This document shows positions 1 to 6,314 of a stretch of DNA of 23,399 bases, in pieces. How positions within the stretch are numbered: the stretch's first letter is position 1; each line of letters opens with the position of its first letter. A model generated the notes under the pieces. That model had not been told where the DNA came from, made no database searches, and saw only the letters and a list, made by a program, of their open reading frames with translations. The stretch is from Candidatus Cibiobacter qucibialis. GTDB lineage: Bacteria > Bacillota > Clostridia > Oscillospirales > Ruminococcaceae. The position numbers were made by a program, and so were the translations under genes. The DNA lies in the NCBI GenBank assembly GCA_004000625.1, contig SAUS01000042.1, positions 1 to 23,399 of the forward strand, read 5' to 3'.

Positions 1-48
1 CGAAGATAGTTGGCTGGAAACGGCCTGTGAAAATAGGTAGATGCCGGC
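1..48 (+). rRNA. rrf: 5S ribosomal RNA, 3' end (partial)
   Basis: The window opens inside a 5S rRNA. The segment with GGCTGGAAACGGCC, then TGTGAAAATAGG and ATGCCGGC, matches the helix IV/loop E side and 3' terminal strand of Clostridia 5S rRNA. A short T-rich run (51-59) follows. With the tRNA just behind it, this marks the tail of an rRNA operon that starts outside the window. The 3' end is placed by eye and could be off by a few bases. Confidence 0.75.
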
Positions 49-64
49 TTCTCTTTTTTATTAT

Positions 65-139
65 GGCCCGTTGGTCAAGCGGTTAAGACAGCGGCCTCTC
101 ACGCCGTTAACGTGGGTTCGATTCCCGCACGGGTCACCA
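65..139 (+). tRNA. tRNA-Glu (anticodon CTC), CCA encoded
   Basis: A full cloverleaf can be drawn. The acceptor stem pairs GGCCCGT with ACGGGTC (one G-U). The anticodon stem GCGGC/GCCGT closes the loop CTCTCAC, giving anticodon CTC, which reads GAG (Glu). The T arm is GTGGG-TTCGATT-CCCGC. The discriminator is A at 136 and CCA is encoded at 137-139. The gene sits 16 bp after the 5S rRNA and is probably co-transcribed with the rRNA operon. Confidence 0.95.
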
Positions 140-144
140 GGAAG

Positions 145-175
145 AGCACCATAGCGTAAGCTAAGGTGCTTTTTT
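145..175 (+). terminator. Intrinsic terminator after tRNA-Glu
   Basis: AGCACC-A-TAGC pairs with GCTA-A-GGTGCT around a GTAA loop, followed by T5 (171-175, six Ts counting the last stem base). It starts 5 bp after the CCA end and would end the rRNA/tRNA transcript. Confidence 0.85.
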
Positions 176-186
176 GTATGTCTAAA

Positions 187-207
187 ACCACTCGCTAGGC
201 GAGTGGT
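187..207. repeat. Perfect 9-bp hairpin, possible IS200-like end remnant
   Basis: ACCACTCGC and GCGAGTGGT form a perfect stem around TAG. It is followed by an AT-rich stretch leading into the intron remnant. Short perfect subterminal hairpins of this kind are typical of IS200/IS605-family ends, but no transposase frame is present here. The assignment rests only on the hairpin and on the neighbouring mobile debris. Confidence 0.3.
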
Positions 208-262
208 TCGATAAAGATTATATCGATGAGTAATGAAACTCAAACGAAGAATTTTGGAATAG

Positions 263-409
263 TACCAGTGGGGCAATTCCAGACTGGGTTATTGGCGTAT
301 CGCCGGTAGTCCTGTATTAAAAGGTTCCATTGCAAACGAAAGACTCGCAGAAGCAGGATATTTTAGTATCCTCAGGCGCTACTACGAGTCCTTGCACTTA
401 TTCGGTTGA
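263..409 (+). pseudogene. C-terminal fragment of a group II intron reverse transcriptase/maturase
   Basis: Frame 263-409 encodes about 48 residues starting YQWGNSRLGYWRIAGSPVL and ending in SLHLFG at a TGA. The W(A/G)NxRxGYWRIAxSP motif, followed by a run of the kind ANERLAEAGYFSIL, is the conserved extreme C-terminus (endonuclease/maturase tail) of bacterial group II intron proteins. An in-frame TAG at 260-262 and the absence of any RT core upstream show that only the 3' tip survives. Upstream residues KRRILE before the TAG look like a continuation of the same domain, so the stop may be a decay mutation. The tail runs directly into intron domains V and VI, as in intact introns. No activity is expected. 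Confidence 0.8.
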
Positions 410-480
410 ACCGTCGTGTACCGGTCGGTACGCACGGCGGTGTGAGAGGTCGGCTCTTTAGTTAAGAGAGCCTCCTACGC
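408..480 (+). mobile_element. Group II intron 3' end (domains V and VI), remnant
   Basis: Domain V: GAACCG at 408 begins a hairpin in which ACCGTCGTGTACC pairs with GGTACGCACGGCGGT, leaving a 2-nt bulge, with GTGAGAGG as the linker. Domain VI: GGCTCT and AGAGCC enclose an A-containing loop, then CTCCTACGCGATT, a typical 3' boundary. Everything 5' of the maturase tail is missing, so this is a truncated relic about 100 bp downstream of the rRNA/tRNA terminator. Confidence 0.7.
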
Positions 481-598
481 GATTCTTTTAGGTAAAAAAG
501 CAAACAAACAGAACACTTCATTCAAATGCATATTAGCGGCTATTTATTTCATACAGAGACAAATAGCGGCACAGAACAGATATAATAAAAGAAGCTAT
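481..598. other. AT-rich spacer, no gene seen
   Basis: No credible coding frame is present. The only structure is a 10-bp inverted repeat with one mismatch (GCGGCTATTT at about 536-545 and AAATAGCGGC at 561-570). No function is assigned. Confidence 0.5.
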
Positions 599-656
599 AA
601 AAAGCAGGTATTCACGTGGAGGACGATATCGTTTCTACATGAACACCTGCTTTTTT
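599..656 (-). terminator. Bidirectional terminator of the lipoprotein gene
   Basis: AAAAAGCAGGT (599-609) pairs with ACCTGCTTTTTT (645-656); the stem continues with mostly wobble pairs towards an ACGATATCGT tip (623-632). It sits 3 bp beyond the stop codon of the minus-strand gene ending at 659, with a T5 run on the minus side. The plus-strand T6 means it could also stop transcription arriving from the rRNA side. Confidence 0.8.
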
Positions 657-658
657 AT

Positions 659-1299
659 TTATTTTTTACTGCTGGAATAAATAGTGGTAGCCAAGTATTC
701 ATCACTGACCCAACCATAAATCCCACTGTAATATACAACAACCCAGTCAGGCACATTGCTGCTATAGCCGCATTCCCATACGATGAGACCGTAGGGGATA
801 TTATCCATTTTTTCATAATTTGTACCGGGACCTTTACGCATAACCAGCCCATGATCAGCAGTGGTGTAGGTACAAAGGCTATCAATTCGACTAAGCGTTA
901 CATCTGGTGCAACGCATCCATCCGGCAGAATAATGTCGGCATTGTTTTCGGTATAATCCTGTACTTGCAGCAAGCCCCAAAGGCCATTCTGTTTTGCCCA
1001 TACGCAGCCATCGCGCGCGGGGGCTAAATCTTCATATTGCCCAGCGGAAATTATCTCATTGCCGTAAACATCCAGAACTAGCTTTTGTCCGGATTGATTT
1101 TTCACAACTACCATGCCAGATAAGTCTGCGTAAGGATATTCAACCGTTCCGTTCATGATGGTATAGCTGTAGCAACAGCTTCACTGGTCGGGGAAAGAGC
1201 AGCGGAGGAAGCAGGTTTATTTTCTGGCGCTGCAGCACAAGCGGTAAGCATTATTGCGGTGATAACACTGGCGGAAAATGAGAATAACTTCCTTTTCAT
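659..1299 (-). pseudogene. Lipoprotein with WG-repeat and SH3b domains, frameshifted
   Basis: On the minus strand AAGGAGT (1308-1314) precedes an ATG at 1299. The first 48 codons give a lipoprotein signal peptide: MKRK, a hydrophobic stretch, and the lipobox LTAC at residues 18-21, then a Ser/Ala-rich linker. The frame stops at 1153-1155. A second frame (ATG 1154-1156, ATGA overlap, -1 register) continues for 165 residues. It has a beta-rich segment with a WG-repeat-like NGLWGLLQV and a C-terminal bacterial SH3 domain (GLVMRKGPGTNYEKM ... DWVVVYYSGIYGWVSDEYL). Reading the second frame upstream of its ATG gives YSYTI, so the two frames probably formed one secreted, wall-associated lipoprotein of about 210 residues. 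The break is either a real -1 frameshift mutation or a sequencing error. Translational coupling of two genes is less likely, because the second product would have no export signal. The region is more AT-rich than what follows. Confidence 0.65.
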
Positions 1300-1501
1300 G
1301 GCTTTTCACTCCTTGCGTAAATGATTTTTCGGTAAGATGAAGGAGTAATATAAGAAAGTGAAGTCATAAACCCTATAATATCTTATTTTATCAAAAATAT
1401 CTGCTAATGGGAATAGCTAACAATTCTACATGGATAAATTTGGATAGTATGACAAAGATTGCAGAACTGGAGTGAAAGTCCGAATTATGGGATGAGTGAT
1501 C

Positions 1502-1510
1502 TGCTATAAT
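1502..1510 (+). promoter_or_regulatory. Extended -10 promoter for cas3
   Basis: TGCTATAAT is a perfect extended -10 element 31 bp upstream of the cas3 ATG. No good -35 is visible at 1480-1487, which is common for extended -10 promoters. The rest of the 1300-1541 gap holds no gene; a weak GCAGA/TCTGC inverted repeat flanks 1460-1504. Confidence 0.6.
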
Positions 1511-1541
1511 AGAGAAAAGCAAAACAGAAGGGAGTTTGATT

Positions 1542-3695
1542 ATGCACCAGGAGAAAAAGATGCTGGCTCATATCAGTGAAGACGGAACCCGCGTCCAAAC
1601 GGTAGCGGACCATTTGCAGGGAACGGCAGTCCTATGTGGGCAATTTGCAGCAGCCTTTGATGCCCAGCAACAGGGAACTTGGCTTGGATTACTGCATGAT
1701 ATTGGTAAATATAGTACAAAGTTTCAAAAGCGCCTGCAAGGTGGAGAGAAAGTGGATCACTCAACGGCTGGTGCACAGGTGGCTGCCCGATATGGTCAAA
1801 TCCCACTGGCTTTTGCTATTGCGGGACACCATAGCGGCCTGCCGGATGGAGGAGGCCGAAGCGATACCGCGCAGGATGCGACAATGTTTGGGCGATTGAA
1901 AAAGAGCGTTGAACCCTATACCCAATGGACGAATGAGATTAAACTGCCGTCCATACCGCCCCAGCCGGAAATGATGAAGGAAAATCGTTTTACACAGGCA
2001 TTTTATACCCGGATGTTGTATTCCTGCCTGGTCGATGCGGACTATCTGGATACGGAAAACTTTATGAGCGGCCCTAAACCGCGCGGACAAGGCCAGACAA
2101 TGGATGAACTGCTGAAAAGGTTGAACCAATATACCGCAAAATGGAGCCATCCCCAGGGAACCTTGAATCAGCGCCGCAGTTCAATTTTGAGTGCCTGTAC
2201 AACGGCAGGGCAAACAGGGCGGCGCGGCCTTTATTCCCTGACCGTTCCTACAGGCGGGGGAAAAACGGTAGCGTCATTGGCATTTGCGCTTTCGCTAGCT
2301 GTAAAGAACCATATGGACCGGGTTATTTATGTGATCCCTTATACATCCATTATTGACCAGACCGCGGATGTGTTTTCGGAAATATTAGGAGCAGAAAATG
2401 TTTTGGAACACCATTCAGGGGTGGACTACTCTGCCAAGGAAGATGATGAGCCGGCAGCCTACCGCAAAGCATTGGCGGCGGAAAACTGGGATGCTCCGGT
2501 GGTGGTTACCACATCCGTGCAATTCTTTGAATCACTTTACGGCAACCATGCGTCACAATGCCGTAAATTACATAACATTGCAAATAGCGTGGTCATTTTT
2601 GACGAAGCACAAAACCTGCCGGTTCCTTATTTGCGCCCCTGCGTTGCGGCAATCGCGCAGCTGGTACAGCATTACCGCGCAGCAGCGGTGCTTTGCACGG
2701 CCACACAACCAGCTTTGCAGCCCTTGTTTGATGAACTGGCGCCTGGGCTGCAGATGACGGAACTTTGCCCACATCCCAAAGAGCAATATCAGGCATTCCG
2801 GCGTACAACGCTAAAAATGCGCGGAGAGTTGGAACAAAGCCAGCTTGGCGCAGAACTGACAGCGCAGGAACAAGTGCTGTGTATTGTAAACCGGAGAAAA
2901 ACAGCACAGGAATTATACAATAACCTGCCCAAAGAGGGCAGCTACTGCCTGACAACATTGCTATACCCAGCCCATCGCAAACAGTTATTGCAGGAAATCC
3001 GGGAACGCTTAAAAGATGGGCTGCCCTGCCGTGTGATATCAACTTCTTTGATCGAAGCGGGTGTTGATGTGGATTTCCCGGCTGTGTACCGCGAGGAAGC
3101 AGGTTTGGATTCCATTTTGCAGGCGGCGGGGCGCTGCAATCGAGAGGGAAGACGCCCGGCGGAGCAGAGCTTGGTACAGATTTTCACATTGGAAGGGCAG
3201 CATGTACCGCGCATGCTGGAACAGAATGTATCCGCAACGCAAAGCGTCCTGAAAAAATATGCAGATCTGGCATCTCTGGAAGCAATTGAAACATACTTTC
3301 TGTTTTACCGTACCTTAAAAGGAGATAAAAGACTGGATGAACAGCAAATTCTGCAAGGGTTCGAGCAGGATATGGAAGGGCGCATTTTCCCCTTTGCAAC
3401 AGCGGCAGAGAGGTTCCGCTTAATTGAAACACCTGCCGTGACCGTATACATTCCCCAAGGGAAAGGGGAACATTTGCTTGCACGATTGCGTGCAGGAGAG
3501 GTAAGCAAAACTTTGTTCCGTCAACTGGGGCAATATGGTGTTCCGGTTTACCCGGATCATCTGAAAACGCTGGAGAATGCCGGGGCGGTTTGCCAAATCA
3601 GTGAAGGCATATGGGAATTAACGGACGGAAGCCTTTACGATAACAACACGGGCCTTGCTATGGAAGCTGAAACGGGAGCAGCCTGGTTTGCATAA
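1542..3695 (+). CDS. cas3: CRISPR-associated helicase-nuclease Cas3 (type I-C, HD fused)
   Basis: Cas3 is the effector recruited by Cascade after R-loop formation; it unwinds and shreds target DNA. The 717-residue protein has the N-terminal HD nuclease fused to an SF2 helicase. HD ligands: LLHDIGK (H52 D53), VDHST (H73) and AIAGHHSGLPDG (H96 H97). Helicase: Walker A VPTGGGKT at about 235-242, DEAQ box VIFDEAQ at about 351-357, motif III CTATQP at about 385-390, motif V STSLIEAGVDVD and motif VI QAAGRCNREGRR. All are intact, so the enzyme should be active. ATG 1542 is chosen because GGAG at 1531-1534 is 7 nt away; an in-frame TTG at 1536 is too close. cas3 has its own promoter and is separated from the remaining cas genes by 239 bp holding a convergent small RNA gene. 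Confidence 0.95.
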   Translation: MHQEKKMLAHISEDGTRVQTVADHLQGTAVLCGQFAAAFDAQQQGTWLGLLHDIGKYSTKFQKRLQGGEKVDHSTAGAQVAARYGQIPLAFAIAGHHSGLPDGGGRSDTAQDATMFGRLKKSVEPYTQWTNEIKLPSIPPQPEMMKENRFTQAFYTRMLYSCLVDADYLDTENFMSGPKPRGQGQTMDELLKRLNQYTAKWSHPQGTLNQRRSSILSACTTAGQTGRRGLYSLTVPTGGGKTVASLAFALSLAVKNHMDRVIYVIPYTSIIDQTADVFSEILGAENVLEHHSGVDYSAKEDDEPAAYRKALAAENWDAPVVVTTSVQFFESLYGNHASQCRKLHNIANSVVIFDEAQNLPVPYLRPCVAAIAQLVQHYRAAAVLCTATQPALQPLFDELAPGLQMTELCPHPKEQYQAFRRTTLKMRGELEQSQLGAELTAQEQVLCIVNRRKTAQELYNNLPKEGSYCLTTLLYPAHRKQLLQEIRERLKDGLPCRVISTSLIEAGVDVDFPAVYREEAGLDSILQAAGRCNREGRRPAEQSLVQIFTLEGQHVPRMLEQNVSATQSVLKKYADLASLEAIETYFLFYRTLKGDKRLDEQQILQGFEQDMEGRIFPFATAAERFRLIETPAVTVYIPQGKGEHLLARLRAGEVSKTLFRQLGQYGVPVYPDHLKTLENAGAVCQISEGIWELTDGSLYDNNTGLAMEAETGAAWFA

Positions 3696-3703
3696 AGCAA
3701 AAG

Positions 3704-3725
3704 CGGCAGGGAGCTTGCCCTGCCG
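3704..3725 (-). terminator. Terminator of the crRNA-like gene
   Basis: CGGCAGGG and CCCTGCCG form a perfect 8-bp stem with a 6-nt loop. On the minus strand it is followed by CTTTTGCTTT, so it is orientated for the small RNA. On the plus strand the tail is only TTCTTG, giving at most weak termination after cas3, whose stop codon is 8 bp away. Confidence 0.75.
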
Positions 3726-3752
3726 TTCTTGTGCGATAAAGTAAAATCAACT

Positions 3753-3780
3753 ATTTCTATCCACGGCATAAGCTGCCGAC
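3753..3780 (-). repeat. Degenerate CRISPR repeat of the crRNA-like gene
   Basis: This is a 28-nt element beside cas5c, 5.6 kb from the array. Its last 12 nt, GTGGATAGAAAT, and its first four, GTCG, are identical to the 33-nt array repeat. The middle differs: a 5-bp stem CGGCA/TGCCG with a GCTTA loop replaces the array's 8-bp stem CGCTCTCC/GGAGAGCG with a GCAA loop. Retaining the pairing and the handle while the stem sequence changed argues for selection on RNA structure, not for random decay. Confidence 0.85.
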
Positions 3781-3787
3781 GTAACTT

Positions 3788-3816
3788 ATTATAAAAGAAA
3801 ACCGAATGAAAAGCAA
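3788..3816 (-). promoter_or_regulatory. Promoter of the crRNA-like gene
   Basis: On the minus strand, TTGCTT (3816-3811), a 17-bp spacer, then a perfect TATAAT (3793-3788). The predicted start is 6-8 nt downstream, at the first base of the degenerate repeat. It is divergent from the cas5c promoter, with 25 bp between the two -35 boxes. Confidence 0.7.
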
Positions 3817-3841
3817 ACAAAAAGTATACATGATAAAAGGA

Positions 3842-3870
3842 TTGACATTTGGTGCCAAGTAGCGTATATT
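3842..3870 (+). promoter_or_regulatory. Strong promoter of the cas5c-cas2 operon
   Basis: Consensus TTGACA (3842-3847), 17-bp spacer, TATATT (3865-3870). Predicted start about 3877, giving a 5' leader of about 58 nt before the cas5c ATG. Such a strong promoter fits a system that needs repression, and the guide target lies just downstream of it. Confidence 0.85.
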
Positions 3871-3887
3871 GAAACTATAGCAAAAAT

Positions 3888-3907
3888 ATAAATTAAAAAC
3901 AACTGAA
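3888..3907 (-). promoter_or_regulatory. Target site of the crRNA-like guide with TTC PAM
   Basis: On the minus strand TTC (3907-3905) is followed by 17 nt (3904-3888) matching the guide at 15 positions: AGTTG, TTTTA and TTTAT agree, and positions 6 and 12 differ. The site covers about +11 to +28 of the predicted cas5c transcript. A full Cascade footprint of about 35 nt would extend back to the -10 box, so bound Cascade should block initiation or early elongation. Confidence 0.8.
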
Positions 3908-3934
3908 AATAGAAATGCAAAGGAGTTGATGCAG

Positions 3935-4579
3935 ATGATCCAGCTGGAAGTATGGGGGAATTATGCTTTGCTCTCGAGGCCTGAGCTAAAAGTCGAAAGG
4001 GTTTCATATGAAGTTCTCACCCCTTCCGCGGCACGCGGCATAGTAGAAGCAATCTATTACCACCCCGGCTTACGGTGGAAAATCCGGAAAATCTATGTTA
4101 TGAACCCAATCCGCTTTACCAACATCCGTCGGAACGAAGTAAAAAGCAAAATTCTTTGTTCCGATGTACGCAGCGCGATGCAGGGAACAGGGAAAGAGCT
4201 TTACCTTGCCACGCCCCAGCAGATCGTTCAGCGTGCAGCCATGGTGTTGCAGGACGTTCATTATGTGATTGAGGCAGAATTTGAGATGACTGACCGTGCG
4301 GCACCGAGCGACAATCCGGGAAAGTTCCAGGATATTGTCACCCGGCGCATGTCTAGGGGCCAGTGTTTTCATACCCCTTATTTTGGGTGCCGTGAATTTC
4401 CTGCCGCATTCCGCGCATGGCCCGGCGGGCCAATCCCGACCATTGAGGAAACACGGGATTTGGGATTCATGATATATGACTTTAACTACACTGACCCGCA
4501 GAACATAACCCCGATGTATTTCCATGCAAAATTGGAACATGGTGTGTTGAATGTGGCAGACTGCGAGGTGTACCGATGA
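3935..4579 (+). CDS. cas5c: Cas5c (Cas5d), crRNA-processing subunit of type I-C Cascade
   Basis: In type I-C there is no Cas6. Cas5 itself cuts the repeat hairpin 3' of the stem and stays on the 5' handle of the crRNA. The 214-residue product opens MIQLEVWGNYALLSRPELKV and continues VSYEVLTPSAARGIVEAIYY, the typical N-terminal RAMP strand and helix of the Cas5d family. The later GQCFHTPYFGCREFPAAF and DLGFMIYDFNYTDP segments are also family-typical. ATG 3935 is preferred because AGGAG at 3921-3925 is 9 nt away; ATG 3929 (3 nt) and TTG 3926 are too close. It is first gene of the operon and overlaps cas8c by ATGA (4576-4579), so translation is coupled. Its leader carries the guide target. Confidence 0.93.
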   Translation: MIQLEVWGNYALLSRPELKVERVSYEVLTPSAARGIVEAIYYHPGLRWKIRKIYVMNPIRFTNIRRNEVKSKILCSDVRSAMQGTGKELYLATPQQIVQRAAMVLQDVHYVIEAEFEMTDRAAPSDNPGKFQDIVTRRMSRGQCFHTPYFGCREFPAAFRAWPGGPIPTIEETRDLGFMIYDFNYTDPQNITPMYFHAKLEHGVLNVADCEVYR

Positions 4580-6312
4580 TTTTACAGGCTTTGGTACAAT
4601 ACTATGAAGATTTGCTGGCCAATGGCAAAATCACGCGCCCCGGTTGGACAAGCGCAAAAGTCAGTTGGGCTTTGGAACTGGATGAAAACGGCCAACTGAT
4701 GGCATTGCACCCCTTGCAGCAAGAGGAAAAGCGCGGTAAAAAAACAGTGCTTGCTCCATGTCAGCTGCAAGTTCCGGAACAGGTTAAACGCTCTAGTGGT
4801 GTGGCAGCCAATTTTTTGTGTGATAACAGTGCTTACATGCTCGGCGTTGATGGAAAAGGCAAACCGGAGCGTGCAATGCAGTGCTTTGCCGCTGCAAAGG
4901 AGCTGCATCTTGCCATTTTACAAAATGTTCCCGGTCAGGCGGCACAGGCAGTGCGGAACTTTTTTATAAACTGGGACCCCAAGGCGGCGGAGCAGAATCC
5001 AGCGCTGGAACAAAGTCTCAAGGAACTTTACAAGGGTGGCAATCTGGTATTTCTGATTCGGGAAAACTATGTTCAGGACGATCCGGAAATACAGGAAGCC
5101 TGGCAGCGGCAGTGTGATAAGAACACGGATGCACCGGAAATCCGATGCCTGGTTACAGGGCAAAAGGCACCGCTTGCCCGCCTGCACCCGGCGATTAAAG
5201 GCGTGACCGGGGCACAGTCTTCCGGCGCATCGATTGTTTCTTTTAATGCGGACGCTTTTTGCTCATACGGACATGAACAGGGGGGCAATGCGCCGGTTGG
5301 CAGTTATGCGGCCTTTGCCTATGCACAGGCATTAAACTATCTGCTGGCAGACAGGGAACATGTTCAGCGCGTGGGCGATACCACCATTGTCTGCTGGGCA
5401 GCAGGTGGTGAGACCGCCTACCAGCAGGTAGCAATGGATGCATTGTTTGCCATGGATGCGCCTGTCAGCGAAAGCGATGTGCGAAATGCAGTGGACAAGC
5501 TGGTCCATGGACAGAGTGTAGAGTGGCAGAACGTGACACTTGACCCACAAAGGCACTTTTATGTGCTTGGCTTGGCCCCTAATGCGGCGCGCCTCTCGGT
5601 TCGCTTTTTCTGGCAGGATACATTTCAAACGCTGCTTGATAATGTGCAGAAGCATTATGACCGCTTAGAGATTGTGCGCCCCGCTTATGATAAATTCCCG
5701 CGGCTGGGGGTGTATTGGCTGCTGCAGGAAACCGTCAACACCAATTCCCGCAGCCCATCGGCATCACCGCAGCTGGCGGGCGATGTTCTGCGTGCAATCC
5801 TGAATAATACAAGGTACCCGGCAACCCTGCTGGATGGCGTTATGATGCGTATCCGCGCAGAGCAAAAATTAACACGCGGCCGTGCCGCTATTATAAAAGC
5901 ATACTACCTGCGTAATGAAGATCCCCGTTGCCCAAAGGAGGTATTAACTGTGGAAAATAACAAGGAAACAAATTATCAACCGTATGTTATGGGTCAGCTT
6001 TTTGCTGTGCTGGAAGCAATCCAGATGGCGGTAAACCCGGATATCAATACAACCATCAAGGACAGGTATTTTAATGCAGCGGCTTCCACGCCGGCCACTG
6101 TGTTCCCAACAATTCTGATGCTGGCGCAAAAGCATATGCAAAAAATGAGCAAGCCACAAAAGATTTATTACGATAAGCAGATCGCTGCGCTGGCGGGCGG
6201 AAAACTGGAAGGAAGCTTTCCCGCACGGCTGACCTTGCCGGAACAAGGCGCTTTTATCCTTGGCTATTACCATCAGACACAGGAACGCTATACAAAGAAA
6301 GTGGAGGAATAA
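4576..6312 (+). CDS. cas8c: Cas8c (Csd1), large subunit of type I-C Cascade
   Basis: Cas8c recognises the PAM and starts target DNA opening. The 578-residue protein has the usual Csd1 length and start, MILQALVQYYEDLLANG, with family-typical segments such as FLCDNSAYMLG (about 79-89), CLVTGQKAPLARLHPAIKGV (about 191-210), IVSFNADAFCSYG (about 220-232) and YWLLQETVNTNSRSPSASPQLAG. The C-terminal 120 residues are helical and correspond to the small subunit, which has its own start site inside the gene. It overlaps cas5c by 4 bp and ends 2 bp before the cas7c ATG. Confidence 0.93.
   Translation: MILQALVQYYEDLLANGKITRPGWTSAKVSWALELDENGQLMALHPLQQEEKRGKKTVLAPCQLQVPEQVKRSSGVAANFLCDNSAYMLGVDGKGKPERAMQCFAAAKELHLAILQNVPGQAAQAVRNFFINWDPKAAEQNPALEQSLKELYKGGNLVFLIRENYVQDDPEIQEAWQRQCDKNTDAPEIRCLVTGQKAPLARLHPAIKGVTGAQSSGASIVSFNADAFCSYGHEQGGNAPVGSYAAFAYAQALNYLLADREHVQRVGDTTIVCWAAGGETAYQQVAMDALFAMDAPVSESDVRNAVDKLVHGQSVEWQNVTLDPQRHFYVLGLAPNAARLSVRFFWQDTFQTLLDNVQKHYDRLEIVRPAYDKFPRLGVYWLLQETVNTNSRSPSASPQLAGDVLRAILNNTRYPATLLDGVMMRIRAEQKLTRGRAAIIKAYYLRNEDPRCPKEVLTVENNKETNYQPYVMGQLFAVLEAIQMAVNPDINTTIKDRYFNAAASTPATVFPTILMLAQKHMQKMSKPQKIYYDKQIAALAGGKLEGSFPARLTLPEQGAFILGYYHQTQERYTKKVEE
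5950..6312 (+). CDS. cas11c: Cas11c small subunit from an internal start in cas8c
   Basis: Inside cas8c and in frame with it, a near-perfect Shine-Dalgarno AAAGGAGG (5934-5941) stands 8 nt before a GTG codon (5950). Translation from there gives 120 residues (MENNKETNYQPY..., ending KKVEE). Known: type I-C Cascade needs a separate small subunit, Cas11c, made by internal initiation in the 3' part of cas8c. The position, length and SD strength fit exactly. The use of GTG instead of ATG is notable. Two copies of Cas11c would line the R-loop belly of Cascade. Confidence 0.85.
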   Translation: MENNKETNYQPYVMGQLFAVLEAIQMAVNPDINTTIKDRYFNAAASTPATVFPTILMLAQKHMQKMSKPQKIYYDKQIAALAGGKLEGSFPARLTLPEQGAFILGYYHQTQERYTKKVEE

Positions 6313-6314
6313 CA

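Larger units (their letters stand above)
3695..3781 (-). ncRNA. crRNA-like Cas-regulating RNA (CreR-type), single-repeat guide gene
   Basis: This is a complete small transcription unit on the minus strand between cas3 and cas5c. A TATAAT box places the start at about 3780-3782, exactly at the 5' end of a degenerate CRISPR repeat (3780-3753). The repeat keeps the 5' GT, a stem-loop (CGGCA-GCTTA-TGCCG) and the full 3' handle TGGATAGAAAT of the array repeat. The guide starts at 3752 and a strong terminator hairpin begins at 3725, so the RNA is about 87 nt. Guide positions 1-17 match the cas5c leader at 15 positions (blocks 1-5, 7-11, 13-17), with mismatches only at 6 and 12; positions 18-27 do not match. 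A TTC PAM lies immediately 5' of the matched strand (3905-3907). Known: Cascade flips out every sixth base pair, and CreR-type RNAs use short PAM-proximal matches to repress cas promoters without cleavage. Inferred: this RNA makes Cascade autorepress the cas5c operon. No toxin gene (CreT) is visible beside it. Confidence 0.85.

Noticed and set aside
1431..1470. TGGATAAATT and TGGATAGTAT upstream of cas3 as decayed repeat handles
   Set aside because: Only 6-7 bases match the handle, with no hairpin in front; below what chance allows in AT-rich DNA.
1441..1545. A guide target in the cas3 promoter
   Set aside because: I checked sequences after TTC on both strands near the extended -10; none matched the guide seed.
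3923..3930. A second 7-nt match of the guide seed (AGTTGAT) at the cas5c SD
   Set aside because: No TTC precedes it and the match stops at 7 nt; the site at 3888-3907 is far better.
3696..3934. A CreT-like toxin gene beside the guide RNA
   Set aside because: No small frame with a ribosome binding site exists in the gap; the unit looks like a regulator without a toxin.
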